From Streptococcus sanguinis (GTDB lineage: Bacteria > Bacillota > Bacilli > Lactobacillales > Streptococcaceae), in contig NZ_LR134002.1 in the NCBI RefSeq assembly GCF_900635155.1, positions 744,001 through 808,000 of the forward strand: a stretch of 64,000 nt of DNA. The letters run 5' to 3'. The notes beneath the pieces were generated by a model. That model was not told where the DNA came from. It searched no databases and worked only from the letters and a program-made list of their open reading frames with translations. This document shows, piece after piece, positions 1 to 8,883 of this stretch (position 1 is its first letter; each line of letters starts with the position of its first letter). The position numbers were made by a program, and so were the translations under genes.

Positions 1-309
1 CTCAATAACTTTCCTGCTCAGCTATCAGGTGGGGAGCAGCAGAGGGTGTCCATTGCTCGGGCTGTGGCAAAAAATCCCAAGATTTTGCTCTGCGATGAGC
101 CGACAGGGGCTCTGGACTACAATACTGGCAAGCAAGTGCTACAAATCTTACAGGATATGTCCCGCAATCAAGGAGCGACAGTTATTATCGTGACCCATAA
201 TGCTGCCTTGGCTCCCATTGCTGACCGGGTTATCCGCATGCACGATGCGAGAGTCAAGAGTGTTACAGTCAATGAAGAGCCTCAGGATATAAGTACATTG
301 GAGTATTGA
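1..309 (+). CDS. ABC transporter ATP-binding protein (3' part, cut by window edge)
   Basis: Only the last 102 residues are inside the window. They open just before the ABC signature LSGGEQQR (visible residues 8-15), followed by Walker B ILLCDEP, the D-loop context GALD and the H-loop [12 protein letters not shown] is typical of the LolD/MacB branch of exporter ATPases. The stop codon lies one base before the ATG of the large permease, so the two are co-transcribed and almost certainly form one transporter. Substrate cannot be told from the sequence; relatives export peptides, lipids or toxic compounds. Confidence 0.93.
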   Translation, partial: LNNFPAQLSGGEQQRVSIARAVAKNPKILLCDEPTGALDYNTGKQVLQILQDMSRNQGATVIIVTHNAALAPIADRVIRMHDARVKSVTVNEEPQDISTLEY

Positions 310-310
310 T

Positions 311-3034
311 ATGAAGAGAAAGATTTATTGGAAAGATATTCTGCGCTCCTTCACTAGCTCAAAAGGACGTTTCCTATCTATTTTAATCCTCATGATGCTG
401 GGCTCTTTAGCTCTCGTGGGACTTAAGGTCGCTCCACCCAATATGCGCAGAACAGCAACAGATTACTTGAAAGAGCAACGAACCATGGACTTGGCTGTTA
501 TGGCGGACTATGGTTTGGATAAGGCGGATCAGAAAGAGTTGGAAGCTATTAAGGGAGCTGATGTCGAGTTTGGCTATCTGACAGATGTCACCGTAGACGA
601 GGAGGCTCTCCGAGTATTCTCAGATACCAAGGATATTTCAAACTTTCAAGTGACCTCCGGCCGTCTTCCCAAGAATGAGCAAGAAATTGCCTTAGCTAGC
701 TTTTGGTCTAAAAAATACAAGCTTGGCCAGGAGATTGATCTGACCGAGAAAGCAGGCAGTCGGTCAGTTCTGAAAAACAAGACTTATAAGATTGTGGGTT
801 TTGTCAATTCGGCAGAGCTCTGGTCTGATAGAAATCTGGGCAATGCGACTAGTGGCAGCGGGGCTTTATCAGCCTATGCTGTAGTCAGCCCCAAGGTCTT
901 TGATACAGATGTTTACAGTATTGCCCGCCTGCGCTATCATGATTTAGAAAAGCTGGCTCCCTTCTCTGCAAGTTATCAGGAGCGTTTGGAGGAGCACCAG
1001 ACTGCTTTGGACAAGAGCCTTGAAGATAATGTAGCGGCCCGGTTTAAGCGATTAGAGGCGGATGCCAAAAGCACCATTCAGGATGGTGAAGATAAGATTA
1101 GTCAGGCCGAGAGTGAACTGAGCCAAGGGAAAAAACAGTTAGAGCAAGCTCAGAGTCAGCTAGACCAGCAAAAAAGCCAGCTAGCGGCAGCTCAATCCGC
1201 TTCTATCCTAGCTCCCGATCAGCTCAGTCAGAGCCGGCAGCAGATTCAGGAAGCTGAGTCCCAGCTCAATCAGAAAAAAGCAGACCTCGCACAGGCAGAG
1301 AAAGACTTATCAACTAGCAAGGACAAGCTAGCTGGCGCTAAGGCAGACTTGAGTCGTTTGAAAGAGCCTGCCTATCATAGCTATGACCGCAAGTCCCTGT
1401 CAGGTGGCAATGGCTATCATATGTATAAAAACTCCATGAATAGTATTGCGTCGATTGGTAATATCTTCCCGGTGGTGCTCTATCTGGTGGCAGCTATGGT
1501 GACCTTTACCACCATGACTCGCTTTGTCGATGAAGAGCGAACAAATGCAGGTGTCTTTAAGGCTCTAGGCTATCATAGTCGAGATATCATTCGAAAGTTT
1601 GCTCTTTACGGTTTGGTGGCGGGGAGTCTAGGTACCCTCATAGGAATTCTGTTGGGACATTATTTCTTGTCAGGTGTGATTTCTTCTATTATTACCAGAG
1701 GGATGGTGCTTTCTGCCCCTCATGCTTATTTTTATATTTCCTATAGTTTACTGGCCCTGGGACTTTCCCTTCTATCCAGTGTTCTCCCTGCCTATTTGGT
1801 GGCAAGACGGGAGTTGACAGAAGAAGCAGCTCACTTGCTTTTGCCCAAGCCACCGGTCAAAGGCTCCAAGATCTTTTTGGAAAGACTGTCCTTTATCTGG
1901 CGACATCTTAGCTTTACTCAGAAGGTCACAGCTCGCAATATCTTTCGCTATAAGCAGCGGATGTTTATGACCATCTTTGGTGTGGCGGGTTCTGTTGCCC
2001 TGCTCTTTGCCGGTTTAGGACTCCAATCTTCTATTGGTGGTATTCCCAAACGTCAGTTTGAGGAGATTCTGCGATACGACTTGATTGTCGCTGTCAATCC
2101 TGGGGAGAATCAAGCTGAGCAAGACAAGCTGAAAAAGATGTTGGCTGATGGCTCGATTGCTGATTATCAGGAGATCTATAGTGAAACCTTGACAGAGAAA
2201 TACAAAGGAAAAAAAGAGACAGAGTCAGTCACTTTGATGGTTACGGACAAGGAAAATTTTGAACCGTTCATCTCGTTAGAAAGTCCCGACAAGCAGCAAA
2301 AGCTAACTCTCAAGGACGGTGCAGTGGTTTCGGATAAATTGGCCCGCATAGCTGGAGTTAGCCCCGGTGGCAGTATAGAGCTGGATGGCAAGTCTGTCAA
2401 GCTTGCAGCAGTCAATGAGAATCATTTTGGTCATTTTGCCTTCATGAAGGCAACTGACTACCAGAAAATTTACGGGAAAAAGCCCGATAAAAATACTTAT
2501 CTAGTGCGGCTCAAGGACTCTTCTAGTAAAAATATTGTCGACAAGGCCAATGAATTTATGAGCCTCAAGTCTGTCAAGAGTGTTTCCCAAAATGCTAGCA
2601 TGGTGAAGCAGTTCAACGTTCTAGCTGATTCTCTTAATAACACGATGCTTATTTTGGTGGTGATCTCTGTTCTTCTAGCAGTTGTCATTCTCTACAATCT
2701 GACCAATATCAATGTGGCTGAGCGGATTCGCGAGCTGTCTACCATTAAGGTTCTGGGCTTTCATAATAAGGAAGTGACACTTTATATCTATCGAGAGACC
2801 ATTATTCTGTCAGTAATTGGGATGGTAGTTGGACTTCTAGGCGGTTTCTTCCTGCATCGTTTTTTGATTGAGAAGGTTGCGCCTAGCATTATCAGCTTAA
2901 ACCCTCAAGTAAGTCCCTCAGTCTATCTGTTTCCTCTAACTGCAGTGACTCTTATCCTGACCTTGCTTGGCTTCTTTGTCAATTACCGTCTCAGACGGGT
3001 AGATATGCTGGAAGCACTTAAGTCTGTTGATTGA
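311..3034 (+). CDS. ABC transporter permease, two FtsX domains and a coiled coil
   Basis: This 907-residue membrane protein partners the ATPase that ends one base upstream. A transmembrane segment lies near residues 18-40. An extracytoplasmic region follows that contains a long Gln/Ser/Ala/Lys-rich coiled coil (about 243-350). A first FtsX block of three transmembrane helices spans about 385-500. A further helix near 550-575 leads into a second extracytoplasmic domain, and the final FtsX block ends the protein (about 785-900). The 4+4 helix plan with an external coiled coil is known from large FtsX-type permeases of Firmicutes. The coiled coil suggests contact with a partner protein or the cell wall, which is inference. 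A terminator follows directly. Confidence 0.9.
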   Translation: MKRKIYWKDILRSFTSSKGRFLSILILMMLGSLALVGLKVAPPNMRRTATDYLKEQRTMDLAVMADYGLDKADQKELEAIKGADVEFGYLTDVTVDEEALRVFSDTKDISNFQVTSGRLPKNEQEIALASFWSKKYKLGQEIDLTEKAGSRSVLKNKTYKIVGFVNSAELWSDRNLGNATSGSGALSAYAVVSPKVFDTDVYSIARLRYHDLEKLAPFSASYQERLEEHQTALDKSLEDNVAARFKRLEADAKSTIQDGEDKISQAESELSQGKKQLEQAQSQLDQQKSQLAAAQSASILAPDQLSQSRQQIQEAESQLNQKKADLAQAEKDLSTSKDKLAGAKADLSRLKEPAYHSYDRKSLSGGNGYHMYKNSMNSIASIGNIFPVVLYLVAAMVTFTTMTRFVDEERTNAGVFKALGYHSRDIIRKFALYGLVAGSLGTLIGILLGHYFLSGVISSIITRGMVLSAPHAYFYISYSLLALGLSLLSSVLPAYLVARRELTEEAAHLLLPKPPVKGSKIFLERLSFIWRHLSFTQKVTARNIFRYKQRMFMTIFGVAGSVALLFAGLGLQSSIGGIPKRQFEEILRYDLIVAVNPGENQAEQDKLKKMLADGSIADYQEIYSETLTEKYKGKKETESVTLMVTDKENFEPFISLESPDKQQKLTLKDGAVVSDKLARIAGVSPGGSIELDGKSVKLAAVNENHFGHFAFMKATDYQKIYGKKPDKNTYLVRLKDSSSKNIVDKANEFMSLKSVKSVSQNASMVKQFNVLADSLNNTMLILVVISVLLAVVILYNLTNINVAERIRELSTIKVLGFHNKEVTLYIYRETIILSVIGMVVGLLGGFFLHRFLIEKVAPSIISLNPQVSPSVYLFPLTAVTLILTLLGFFVNYRLRRVDMLEALKSVD

Positions 3035-3048
3035 TAAAAAAACACTTC

Positions 3049-3085
3049 AAAACTTTCACTCACTTGATGGGTGGAAGTTTTTTTG
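3049..3085 (+). terminator. Rho-independent terminator of the ABC operon
   Basis: AAAACTTTCACTC (3049-3061) pairs with GGGTGGAAGTTTT (3069-3081) with one G-U pair around a 7-base loop, and a T-run follows. Confidence 0.85.
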
Positions 3086-3090
3086 AACTT

Positions 3091-3099
3091 TGATATAAT
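3091..3099 (+). promoter_or_regulatory. Extended -10 promoter for the phosphoesterase gene
   Basis: TGATATAAT is a perfect extended -10 box just after the terminator and about 30 bases before the start codon. No good -35 box is seen at the usual distance, as expected for extended -10 promoters. Confidence 0.7.
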
Positions 3100-3129
3100 A
3101 TTCCTTGTAAAGAAAGAGAAAGACGCACG

Positions 3130-3978
3130 ATGACACGAAAAATTGCCTTATTATCAGATGTGCATGGGAATAGCACAGCCTTGGAAGCAGTACTGGCGGA
3201 TGCGGAAAGCCAGCAGGTGACAGATTATTGGTTTTTGGGGGACTTGCTCCTGCCAGGAACCGGTCGCAGAAATATCTTAGATAGGATGGAGCAGCTGCAT
3301 ATCAGCCTCCAGGTCAGAGGGAATTGGGAAGACAGTCTCTGGCATGCCCTGCACCAAAAGCTGGATTTGGCTCGTCCCAGCCATCTCTACCTGACCCGGC
3401 TCTGCCATTTTGTTCTAGAGGAAATCCGTCCTGAAGAGATTGACCATATGCAGGAACTTCCTCTACAGGTCTTGACAGAAGTAGAAGGCATGAAGATTGC
3501 GGTTAGCCACCATCTGCCAGATAAGAATTGGGGGCGGGAGCTGATTCATATTGGCGAGCAGAGCGATTTCGACCGCCTTTTTGAGGGAAATGACTGCGCT
3601 ATCGCTGTTTATGGTCATATTCACCAGCAGTTTCTTCGTTATGGGACTAAGGGCCAGCTGATTATCAATCCCGGCTCTATTGGTCAGCCATTCTTTCTAG
3701 ATTCGGCTTTGCGCCAGGACTTGCGAGCCCAGTATGCCATTTTAGAGATTGATGAGACGGGTCTGGCTGATGTCGACCTGCGGCGCGTAGCCTACGATGT
3801 GGAGCAGGAACTGCGATTGGCTCGGGAGCTCCACTTGCCTTACTATGAGATTTATCGGGAGAGTTTGGTCAATGGTATTCACCATACCCACAACCACGAC
3901 CTGCTGCGGGAAATCAGTGAGCGGGAAGGCTATGCGAATGAGATTGCAGCTTTCTTAAAGTCCAGTCGTAACTCTTGA
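3130..3978 (+). CDS. Calcineurin-like metallophosphoesterase
   Basis: The 282-residue protein shows the metal-binding motifs of the metallophosphoesterase superfamily in order: DVHGN (Asp10, His12), GDLL (Asp38), GNWED (Asn65, the GNHE-equivalent with Trp instead of His), SHH near residue 126 and GHIH near residue 162. It is expected to be a cytoplasmic two-metal phosphatase or phosphodiesterase related to the YfcE/MJ0936 group. The substrate is unknown. It appears monocistronic: its own promoter lies upstream and a separate Shine-Dalgarno serves the next gene. The Trp in the GNHE motif may alter chemistry at the active site, which is inference. Confidence 0.88.
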   Translation: MTRKIALLSDVHGNSTALEAVLADAESQQVTDYWFLGDLLLPGTGRRNILDRMEQLHISLQVRGNWEDSLWHALHQKLDLARPSHLYLTRLCHFVLEEIRPEEIDHMQELPLQVLTEVEGMKIAVSHHLPDKNWGRELIHIGEQSDFDRLFEGNDCAIAVYGHIHQQFLRYGTKGQLIINPGSIGQPFFLDSALRQDLRAQYAILEIDETGLADVDLRRVAYDVEQELRLARELHLPYYEIYRESLVNGIHHTHNHDLLREISEREGYANEIAAFLKSSRNS

Positions 3979-4034
3979 AGTTACACCATTTTTGAGATAT
4001 AATAGTGAGAGAAAATGATAAGGGAGGAGAAAAA

Positions 4035-4487
4035 ATGCAGATTTCTAGCCGTTTTACCATTGCCACCCATATGCTGATTGTCCTGGCTTTGGAGGGAAAA
4101 AAACAAAAACTGACAAGTGATATCCTTGCTGGCAGTGTCGGCGTCAACCCAGTTATCATCCGCAAGACCCTGTCCCAGCTCAATAATGCAGGAATGATTA
4201 CTGTTGCTCGTGGGACTGGAGGAGCAGAGATTGCCAAAGATTTGAAAGATATTAGTCTGTTGGACGTCTATAGTGCGGTTGAGTGTCTAGGCAAGAGCGG
4301 CCAGCTCTTTAGCTTTCATGACAAGCCCAATCCAGACTGTCCTATCGGCAAGAACATTCACAATGTCTTAGACGACCGCTTGGCGGCTATTCAGGCAGCC
4401 ATGGAAGCTGAATTGGCTCAGACCAGCCTTGACGAGGTCGTTGAAGCAACCGAAAAAGAAATTAAAGAACAATCTGTTTCCCAGTGA
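4035..4487 (+). CDS. Rrf2-family transcriptional regulator
   Basis: I place the start at 4035 (150 residues) because a strong Shine-Dalgarno (AGGGAGGAG) precedes it; an upstream start at 4005 would bury that site. The N-terminal winged helix (about 1-65: SSRFTIATHML, then the recognition region NPVIIRKTLSQL) matches Rrf2/YwnA proteins. Only two cysteines are present (about residues 84 and 102), not the three-Cys cluster of IscR. An IscR-style Fe-S cofactor is therefore unlikely, and redox or thiol sensing is possible. The gene may regulate the VOC protein that follows, whose promoter holds a clear dyad. That link is inference from position. Confidence 0.88.
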   Translation: MQISSRFTIATHMLIVLALEGKKQKLTSDILAGSVGVNPVIIRKTLSQLNNAGMITVARGTGGAEIAKDLKDISLLDVYSAVECLGKSGQLFSFHDKPNPDCPIGKNIHNVLDDRLAAIQAAMEAELAQTSLDEVVEATEKEIKEQSVSQ

Positions 4488-4503
4488 GCAGATTGTTTTT
4501 TTT
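4468..4503 (+). terminator. Terminator overlapping the end of the Rrf2 gene
   Basis: AACAATCTG (4468-4476) pairs with CAGATTGTT (4489-4497), followed by eight T's. The stop codon lies in the loop. Confidence 0.85.
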
Positions 4504-4522
4504 GGTGAATAATATCCCAAGA

Positions 4523-4558
4523 TGTAATCATTGACATTACATTAAGATGTGCTATACT
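4523..4558 (+). promoter_or_regulatory. Promoter with dyad operator before the VOC gene
   Basis: A -35 TTGACA (4531-4536) and -10 TATACT (4553-4558) are separated by 16 bases. The -35 box sits inside a perfect inverted repeat, ATGTAAT-N7-ATTACAT (4523-4543), and a third ATGTAAT follows the -10 at 4564. This is the arrangement of a repressor operator. An Rrf2- or MarR-type protein is plausible. Confidence 0.65.
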
Positions 4559-4564
4559 AGTAGA

Positions 4565-4716
4565 TGTAATATAAATGATTATAATTTAAAATAATCTTTC
4601 GGAGCAAATAGAGATGTGGAAATCCATATCAAGGAACCTATCTCTGTTTTGAGAAAATAAAAAAAGATTGAGCAGGAAAACTGCTGACATTTAAAATTAA
4701 AGAGAGGAGAAAGTAT
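4565..4716 (+). promoter_or_regulatory. Long 5' leader of the VOC gene
   Basis: About 150 untranslated bases lie between the predicted transcription start and the ATG. AGAGAT (near 4610) can pair with ATCTCT (near 4643) to close a hairpin, but no T-run follows. No known riboswitch consensus is recognised. Confidence 0.35.
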
Positions 4717-5574
4717 ATGACTTTTGAATATGAAAGCAAGATTTATCTAGGAGAGGTGGCACTTTATGTAGCCGACCTAGCAAGACAAAAGGATTTTTAT
4801 CAGCGAGTTTTAGGTCTGGAACTTTTGGAAGAGCAGGATGGACAGGTGGCTTTGGGCAGGAACGGACAAGTGCTGGTGAGACTCTTAGTAACCAGTGACC
4901 AGCAGTCCGTTAAGTCGGCTTACGGTCTTTATCATCTGGCGCTTTTGCTTCCAAGCCGTCAAGCCTTGGCGGATATCCTGAAGCATTTATCAGAAAGTAA
5001 AGTTCCTATGGTTGGAGGGGCGGATCACGGTTATAGTGAAGCCATTTATCTGGAAGACCCAGAAGGCAACGGCATTGAGCTTTATCGGGACAAGCCTCAG
5101 GCTGATTGGGATATTCGAGAGGATGGTCGCATTATCGGAGTGACGGAAGCGCTCGCGGCTCAAGAAATCTATGAACTAGGTCAGGAAGTCCAACCGTTTA
5201 GTATTGCAGAGGGCACTCGTATGGGCCATGTCCATCTGTCTGTGAAAAATAGCAGAGCTGCCAGTCATTTTTACCAAAAGCTTCTAAGCTTGGAGGATAA
5301 ATTTTCTGTACCTTCTGCTAGCTGGCTGGCATCAGGAAACTACCATCATCATTTAGCAGTTAATGAATGGGGAGGTTCTCACTTGAATCATCGCCAACCT
5401 AAGCAAATGGGACTAGCCTATTTTGAAGCGCAAGTTCAAGGAAAAGAAGAGTTAGTAGCAATTTATGAAAATGCTCTGGAGCTGCAAGCGCCAGTCCGAT
5501 GGATTAGCTCCCAAGAGCTAGAAGTCACAGACCCAGATGGGATTGTGGCTAAAGTTAAGACAAGAGTGGTATAA
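4717..5574 (+). CDS. VOC-family (glyoxalase/extradiol dioxygenase-like) protein, CatE type
   Basis: The 285-residue protein has two tandem VOC modules. The first is about residues 9-125 (EVALYVADL, YHLALLL, then DPEGNGIELYRD). The second is about 168-283 (GHVHLSVKN, HHHLAVN, then DPDGI). This resembles Bacillus CatE-like catechol 2,3-dioxygenases, Fe(II) enzymes linked to quinone and catechol detoxification. His172 and the HHH cluster near residue 210 are candidate metal ligands. A good ribosome site (GAGAGGAG) precedes the ATG. The dyad-bearing promoter suggests repression by a thiol- or electrophile-sensing regulator. Substrate is unproven; glyoxalase or bleomycin-resistance-like roles are alternatives. 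Confidence 0.82.
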   Translation: MTFEYESKIYLGEVALYVADLARQKDFYQRVLGLELLEEQDGQVALGRNGQVLVRLLVTSDQQSVKSAYGLYHLALLLPSRQALADILKHLSESKVPMVGGADHGYSEAIYLEDPEGNGIELYRDKPQADWDIREDGRIIGVTEALAAQEIYELGQEVQPFSIAEGTRMGHVHLSVKNSRAASHFYQKLLSLEDKFSVPSASWLASGNYHHHLAVNEWGGSHLNHRQPKQMGLAYFEAQVQGKEELVAIYENALELQAPVRWISSQELEVTDPDGIVAKVKTRVV

Positions 5575-5609
5575 TAAGACATATCAAGAAGTTAAAAGAA
5601 AGAAAAACT

Positions 5610-6125
5610 ATGTACAAGACTTATTATGCATCACCGATTGGCCGGATTCTCATCTTGACAGACGCAAATGCCTTGTTGGGGCTTTGGCTGGATGGCCAGA
5701 AATATTTTGGGGCAGGCTACGATTTGGAGCAAGCGCAACAGGAAGAGACAGAAGTCAGCCGACGCGTCTCTGCTTGGCTGGATGCTTATTTTAAGGGAGA
5801 AAATCCCGCGACAGATGAAATTCCATTGGCACCTCAAGTGACTGAGTTTAGAAGCAAGGTTCTGACAGTGCTGCAGAAGATTCCCTATGGACAAACGGCT
5901 ACCTATTCAGACATTCTACGGAAATTACAAGCCGAGTACGGTAAGATTGGTTCTGCTAGAGCAGTCGGTGGTGCCATCGGTCATAATCCCATTTCCCTTC
6001 TGATTCCCTGCCACCGGATTGTCGGGAGTGATGGCAAGCTGACCGGTTATGCCGGCGGTCTTGATAAAAAAGCCTTTCTGTTGAAACTAGAGATGGGGGA
6101 GAAAACAATAGGATGGCTATTTTAA
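5610..6125 (+). CDS. ogt: Methylated-DNA--protein-cysteine methyltransferase
   Basis: The 171-residue protein repairs O6-alkylguanine by suicide transfer of the alkyl group to a cysteine. The IPCHRIVGSDG motif holds the acceptor Cys134. The DNA-binding helix region (YGQTATYSDI) and the TGYAGGLDKK tail are also present. It starts 35 bases after the VOC gene and could be read from the same promoter. The last residues (MGEKTIGWLF) differ from a second, truncated copy of the ogt 3' end at 12527-12598, which reads AGEKTE before its stop. The gene therefore borders a foreign block, and its end was probably exchanged when that block arrived. Confidence 0.93.
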   Translation: MYKTYYASPIGRILILTDANALLGLWLDGQKYFGAGYDLEQAQQEETEVSRRVSAWLDAYFKGENPATDEIPLAPQVTEFRSKVLTVLQKIPYGQTATYSDILRKLQAEYGKIGSARAVGGAIGHNPISLLIPCHRIVGSDGKLTGYAGGLDKKAFLLKLEMGEKTIGWLF

Positions 6126-6139
6126 ACTATTGATAAACT

Positions 6140-6166
6140 AAAAAGCACCGAATGGTGCTTTTTAAC
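6140..6166 (+). terminator. Terminator after ogt
   Basis: AAAAAGCACC (6140-6149), loop GAAT, GGTGCTTTTT (6154-6163). The A- and T-runs make it usable on both strands. Confidence 0.9.
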
Positions 6167-6218
6167 TTACTTTAAATATGGTAAAATGGATGTGATTAAA
6201 ATAGGAAAAGAGTATAAA

Positions 6219-6824
6219 ATGGCGAAAAAATCAAACGCAAATATTGGATTTGAAAAGGAACTATGGGATGCTGCAGATTCACTTCGGGGGCACATTTCAG
6301 CGTTAGAGTACAGAAAAGTTATTGTTGGTCTAATCTTTTTAAAATATGTATCAGATGCTTTTGAAGAAAAATACCAACAATTACTTGCAGAGGGTGACGG
6401 ATTTGAGAATGATCCTGATGCATATTCAGAGGAGAACATTTTCTTTGTCCCTGAAATAGCTAGATGGCAATTTATTGCGAGTCATGCCCATTCTTCGGAA
6501 ATTGGCACAGTCTTGGATGAGGCTATGCGTGAAATTGAAGAGGATAATCCTAGTCTAGAGAATGTCCTTCCTCAGATCTATGTCAGTCTAGACTTAGATA
6601 AGCGAGTTTTAGGGGAATTTGTAGACATTTTTACCAATATTAAAATGTATGAAGGTGAGAATGAAAAAGATATACTTGGGCGTGCTTATGAATATTGTAT
6701 TGAACAATTTGCGGCATATGAAGGAAAACGAGGTGGTGAGTTTTATACTCCGACCAGCATCGTAAAAACGATTGTAGAAATATTAAAGCCTTATAGAGGC
6801 CGTGTTTATGATCCTGCTTGTGGG
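6219..6824 (+). pseudogene. hsdM: hsdM 5' part, interrupted at methyltransferase motif I
   Basis: This encodes the first 202 residues of a type I restriction-modification methyltransferase subunit: the HsdM N-terminal helical domain (FEKELWDAADSLRGHI), the segment KRGGEFYTPTSIV, and the start of the SAM-binding motif DPACG. I choose ATG 6219 because AGGAAAAG precedes it; an in-frame ATG at 6186 has no ribosome site. After GGG (6822-6824) the sequence changes abruptly. The frame runs on for 50 foreign codons to a stop at 6975-6977. The protein resumes at 10753 with SGGMF. Methylation cannot be carried out by this fragment. Confidence 0.92.
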
Positions 6825-6990
6825 TTTCGTGTCATAATAATGACACAGGCAAATAGTCAAGTAAATACAAGGATTTTAGACCTTCTACCAAAGTTTAAAA
6901 TCAAAAAAATGAATAGTGGTTTGCTGTTTAGAGCAGTTATTACGGAAATAAATGTTGTAAACAGTACATCAGCATAAAGGAGGAATTCAC

Positions 6991-7758
6991 ATGTCTAAGG
7001 TGAAAAAAGACATGATTAAAGCAAAAGGTTTTGCTATTCAAATTTATACTGAAGACTTTAAAAATGACTATATAAGTTTAACGGATATTGAAAGATATAA
7101 AAGTGATGAACCATTTATTGTTATTAATAACTGGTTGAGGGGCAAAGACAATATTCAGTTTTTAGGTTTATGAGAATCAATGCATAATCCAGATTTTAAA
7201 CCTATCGAATTCGATAGGTTTAGAAATGAAGCAGGTAGTAACGCATTTACATTGTCACCACAAAATTGGATTAAAAAGACAAATGCAATAGGTATTGTTT
7301 CTAAGTCAGGACGATATGGAGGCACATTTACTCATACTGATATAGCAATGGAATTTGCTTTATGGATTTCGCCAGAATTTAAGCTTTACATTATTCAAGA
7401 CTATAAAAGACTTAAATCAGATGCAATTAAAGAATATCTCTTAAGAGATCTAACAAACTAGTAATTATCCTATAAATACGCAAGTGAAGCAGATATGCTC
7501 AATGTTGCCTTATTTAACAAAAGAGCAAAACAGTGGCAGGAAGAAAATCTAGATTAAAAGGGTAATATGATAGACTATGCAAGTTTAAATGAATTATTGG
7601 TACTTGCCAATATGGAAAGCTACAATGCAGTTCTTAGTGATAAAGGAATGAACCCAAAAGAAAGAATGATAGAACTTAGAAAGCTTGCAAGAACTCAACT
7701 GATGTCACTTGAAAAACTTAATGAAAGTGGTATCAAAAGATTAGAAGAAAAGAAATAA
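6991..7758 (+). pseudogene. KilA-N domain protein gene with four in-frame stops
   Basis: A strong ribosome site (AAAGGAGGAATT) precedes ATG 6991. One uninterrupted reading frame of 256 codons encodes a KilA-N-domain protein. The DNA-binding domain is at the N-terminus (DYISLTDIERY, WLRGKDNIQFLGL) and a C-terminal region follows (YKYASEADMLNVALFNKRAKQW, then NELLVLANMESYNAVL and KLARTQLMSLEKL). The frame is broken by TGA at 7171 (where relatives have Trp, as I recall), TAG-TAA at 7459-7464, and TAA at 7555. No frameshift occurs. KilA-N proteins are common cargo of phages and mobile elements. A stretch after YKRLKSD may also be deleted. Confidence 0.85.
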
Positions 7759-7834
7759 TTGTTTTCAAAGAATAAAAAGCTAAACAAATTTAAATTTGCA
7801 AGTGAAAAAGAGAAGCAATAAAGGAATTAAAATA

Positions 7835-8728
7835 ATGAACGATATAAATTTAGACAGACTCATTGTTCCGATATATATAAATGAAAAAATTGTTTTAGAT
7901 ATGCTTGCTATTATGGAAGATGGTTTTTCAATGGTGAGTCAGGTCAATTATACAGAACATAAAGAAAATCATTCTGCTCAAAAGGTCGATGCAGGAGTTT
8001 CAACATCTGCTACGATTTTAAGTAAACTATTAAGAATTAATATTTCTGGTGAATTAAGCCATGATGGAAACAAGGGTGAAAATGAAAGTGTTGTTAAAGA
8101 AAAGGTACACACAAATGTTTCTCTTTTGTCCAAGTTCCGTGGATTTTTGTTAGAACATAAAATGTTGAATTCAGATTTTAATTTTTCTAAAATGAAAGTA
8201 GGTGATTTTATTGAAGTTGAAGGAGAATTACAAAAAAATCCGCTAATAAATTATATGGATATTTTTATTGACCTTTTTCGTATGGTGGAAATTTTTGCTG
8301 AAAAACCACAGCTAGGTAATAAAAAACAGGCAAATAATCAAAAGCAAAAAGAAAATGAAACTATAAAACAAATTGAGTCATTTGCTAATGAGTTAAAACA
8401 TAGTGGTACAATTGATTTTATTTTGTCTGATTCCAAAGGAATGACAGTGCTATCGGTACAAGAACAATATCTTACAAATGACAATATATCGGAAATTATT
8501 GGTGGTCGTTTTAAAGTTCTTGGTAAAGTAATATCCATATGTGAAAAAGATACGGAAAACATTGATCTTCTTAGAAAAACTTCATTATCTATCCTATCAG
8601 AAGAATTATTAAATGAGATGTTTTCAGCATTTAAAACAACTGATATGCAACAATTCAATTTGCCTGAGTTGAAAACAAAAATAACTGGTCCTGCTGTTAT
8701 TGTAATTCCTATTGCAATTTATATTTAA
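7835..8728 (+). CDS. Uncharacterised protein, DUF6414-like
   Basis: The protein is 297 residues from ATG 7835, which has AAAGGAATT upstream; an upstream TTG start at 7796 lacks such a site. It begins LIVPIYINEKIVLDMLAIMEDGF. A middle part reads HTNVSLLSKFRGFLLEH, then KVGDFIEVEGELQKNPL. A Lys/Gln/Asn-rich linker lies near 168-180, and the end is GPAVIVIPIAIYI. This pattern resembles the uncharacterised DUF6414 family, often seen beside mobile or defence genes. I recognise it by memory of the family pattern only. The reading frame is intact, unlike its KilA-N neighbour. No catalytic motif is evident. Confidence 0.65.
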   Translation: MNDINLDRLIVPIYINEKIVLDMLAIMEDGFSMVSQVNYTEHKENHSAQKVDAGVSTSATILSKLLRINISGELSHDGNKGENESVVKEKVHTNVSLLSKFRGFLLEHKMLNSDFNFSKMKVGDFIEVEGELQKNPLINYMDIFIDLFRMVEIFAEKPQLGNKKQANNQKQKENETIKQIESFANELKHSGTIDFILSDSKGMTVLSVQEQYLTNDNISEIIGGRFKVLGKVISICEKDTENIDLLRKTSLSILSEELLNEMFSAFKTTDMQQFNLPELKTKITGPAVIVIPIAIYI

Positions 8729-8883
8729 ATAAAGAAGAATACTAATAGTAAAACGAGTATTTCTAAGAGGTGAATTTTTCAAATATGTAGATTTCTAAAT
8801 CCCAGTTTATAGAATTAACAATCTACTTGAATAGACGGAAAATTTATTAGCTGTAAGTATTGATATGACCATATGATTAACAG

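Noticed and set aside
1000..1400. Repetitive Gln/Ser/Ala codons in the large permease as DNA repeats
   Set aside because: They reflect a coiled coil in the protein; the DNA units are not regular.
7171..7173. TGA in the KilA-N gene as a recoded (Trp or selenocysteine) codon
   Set aside because: Other stops (TAG, TAA) follow in the same frame, so simple decay explains it better.
8742..8769. AATACT...AGTATT hairpin after the DUF6414-like gene as a terminator
   Set aside because: The stem is short, A/T-rich and lacks a T-run.
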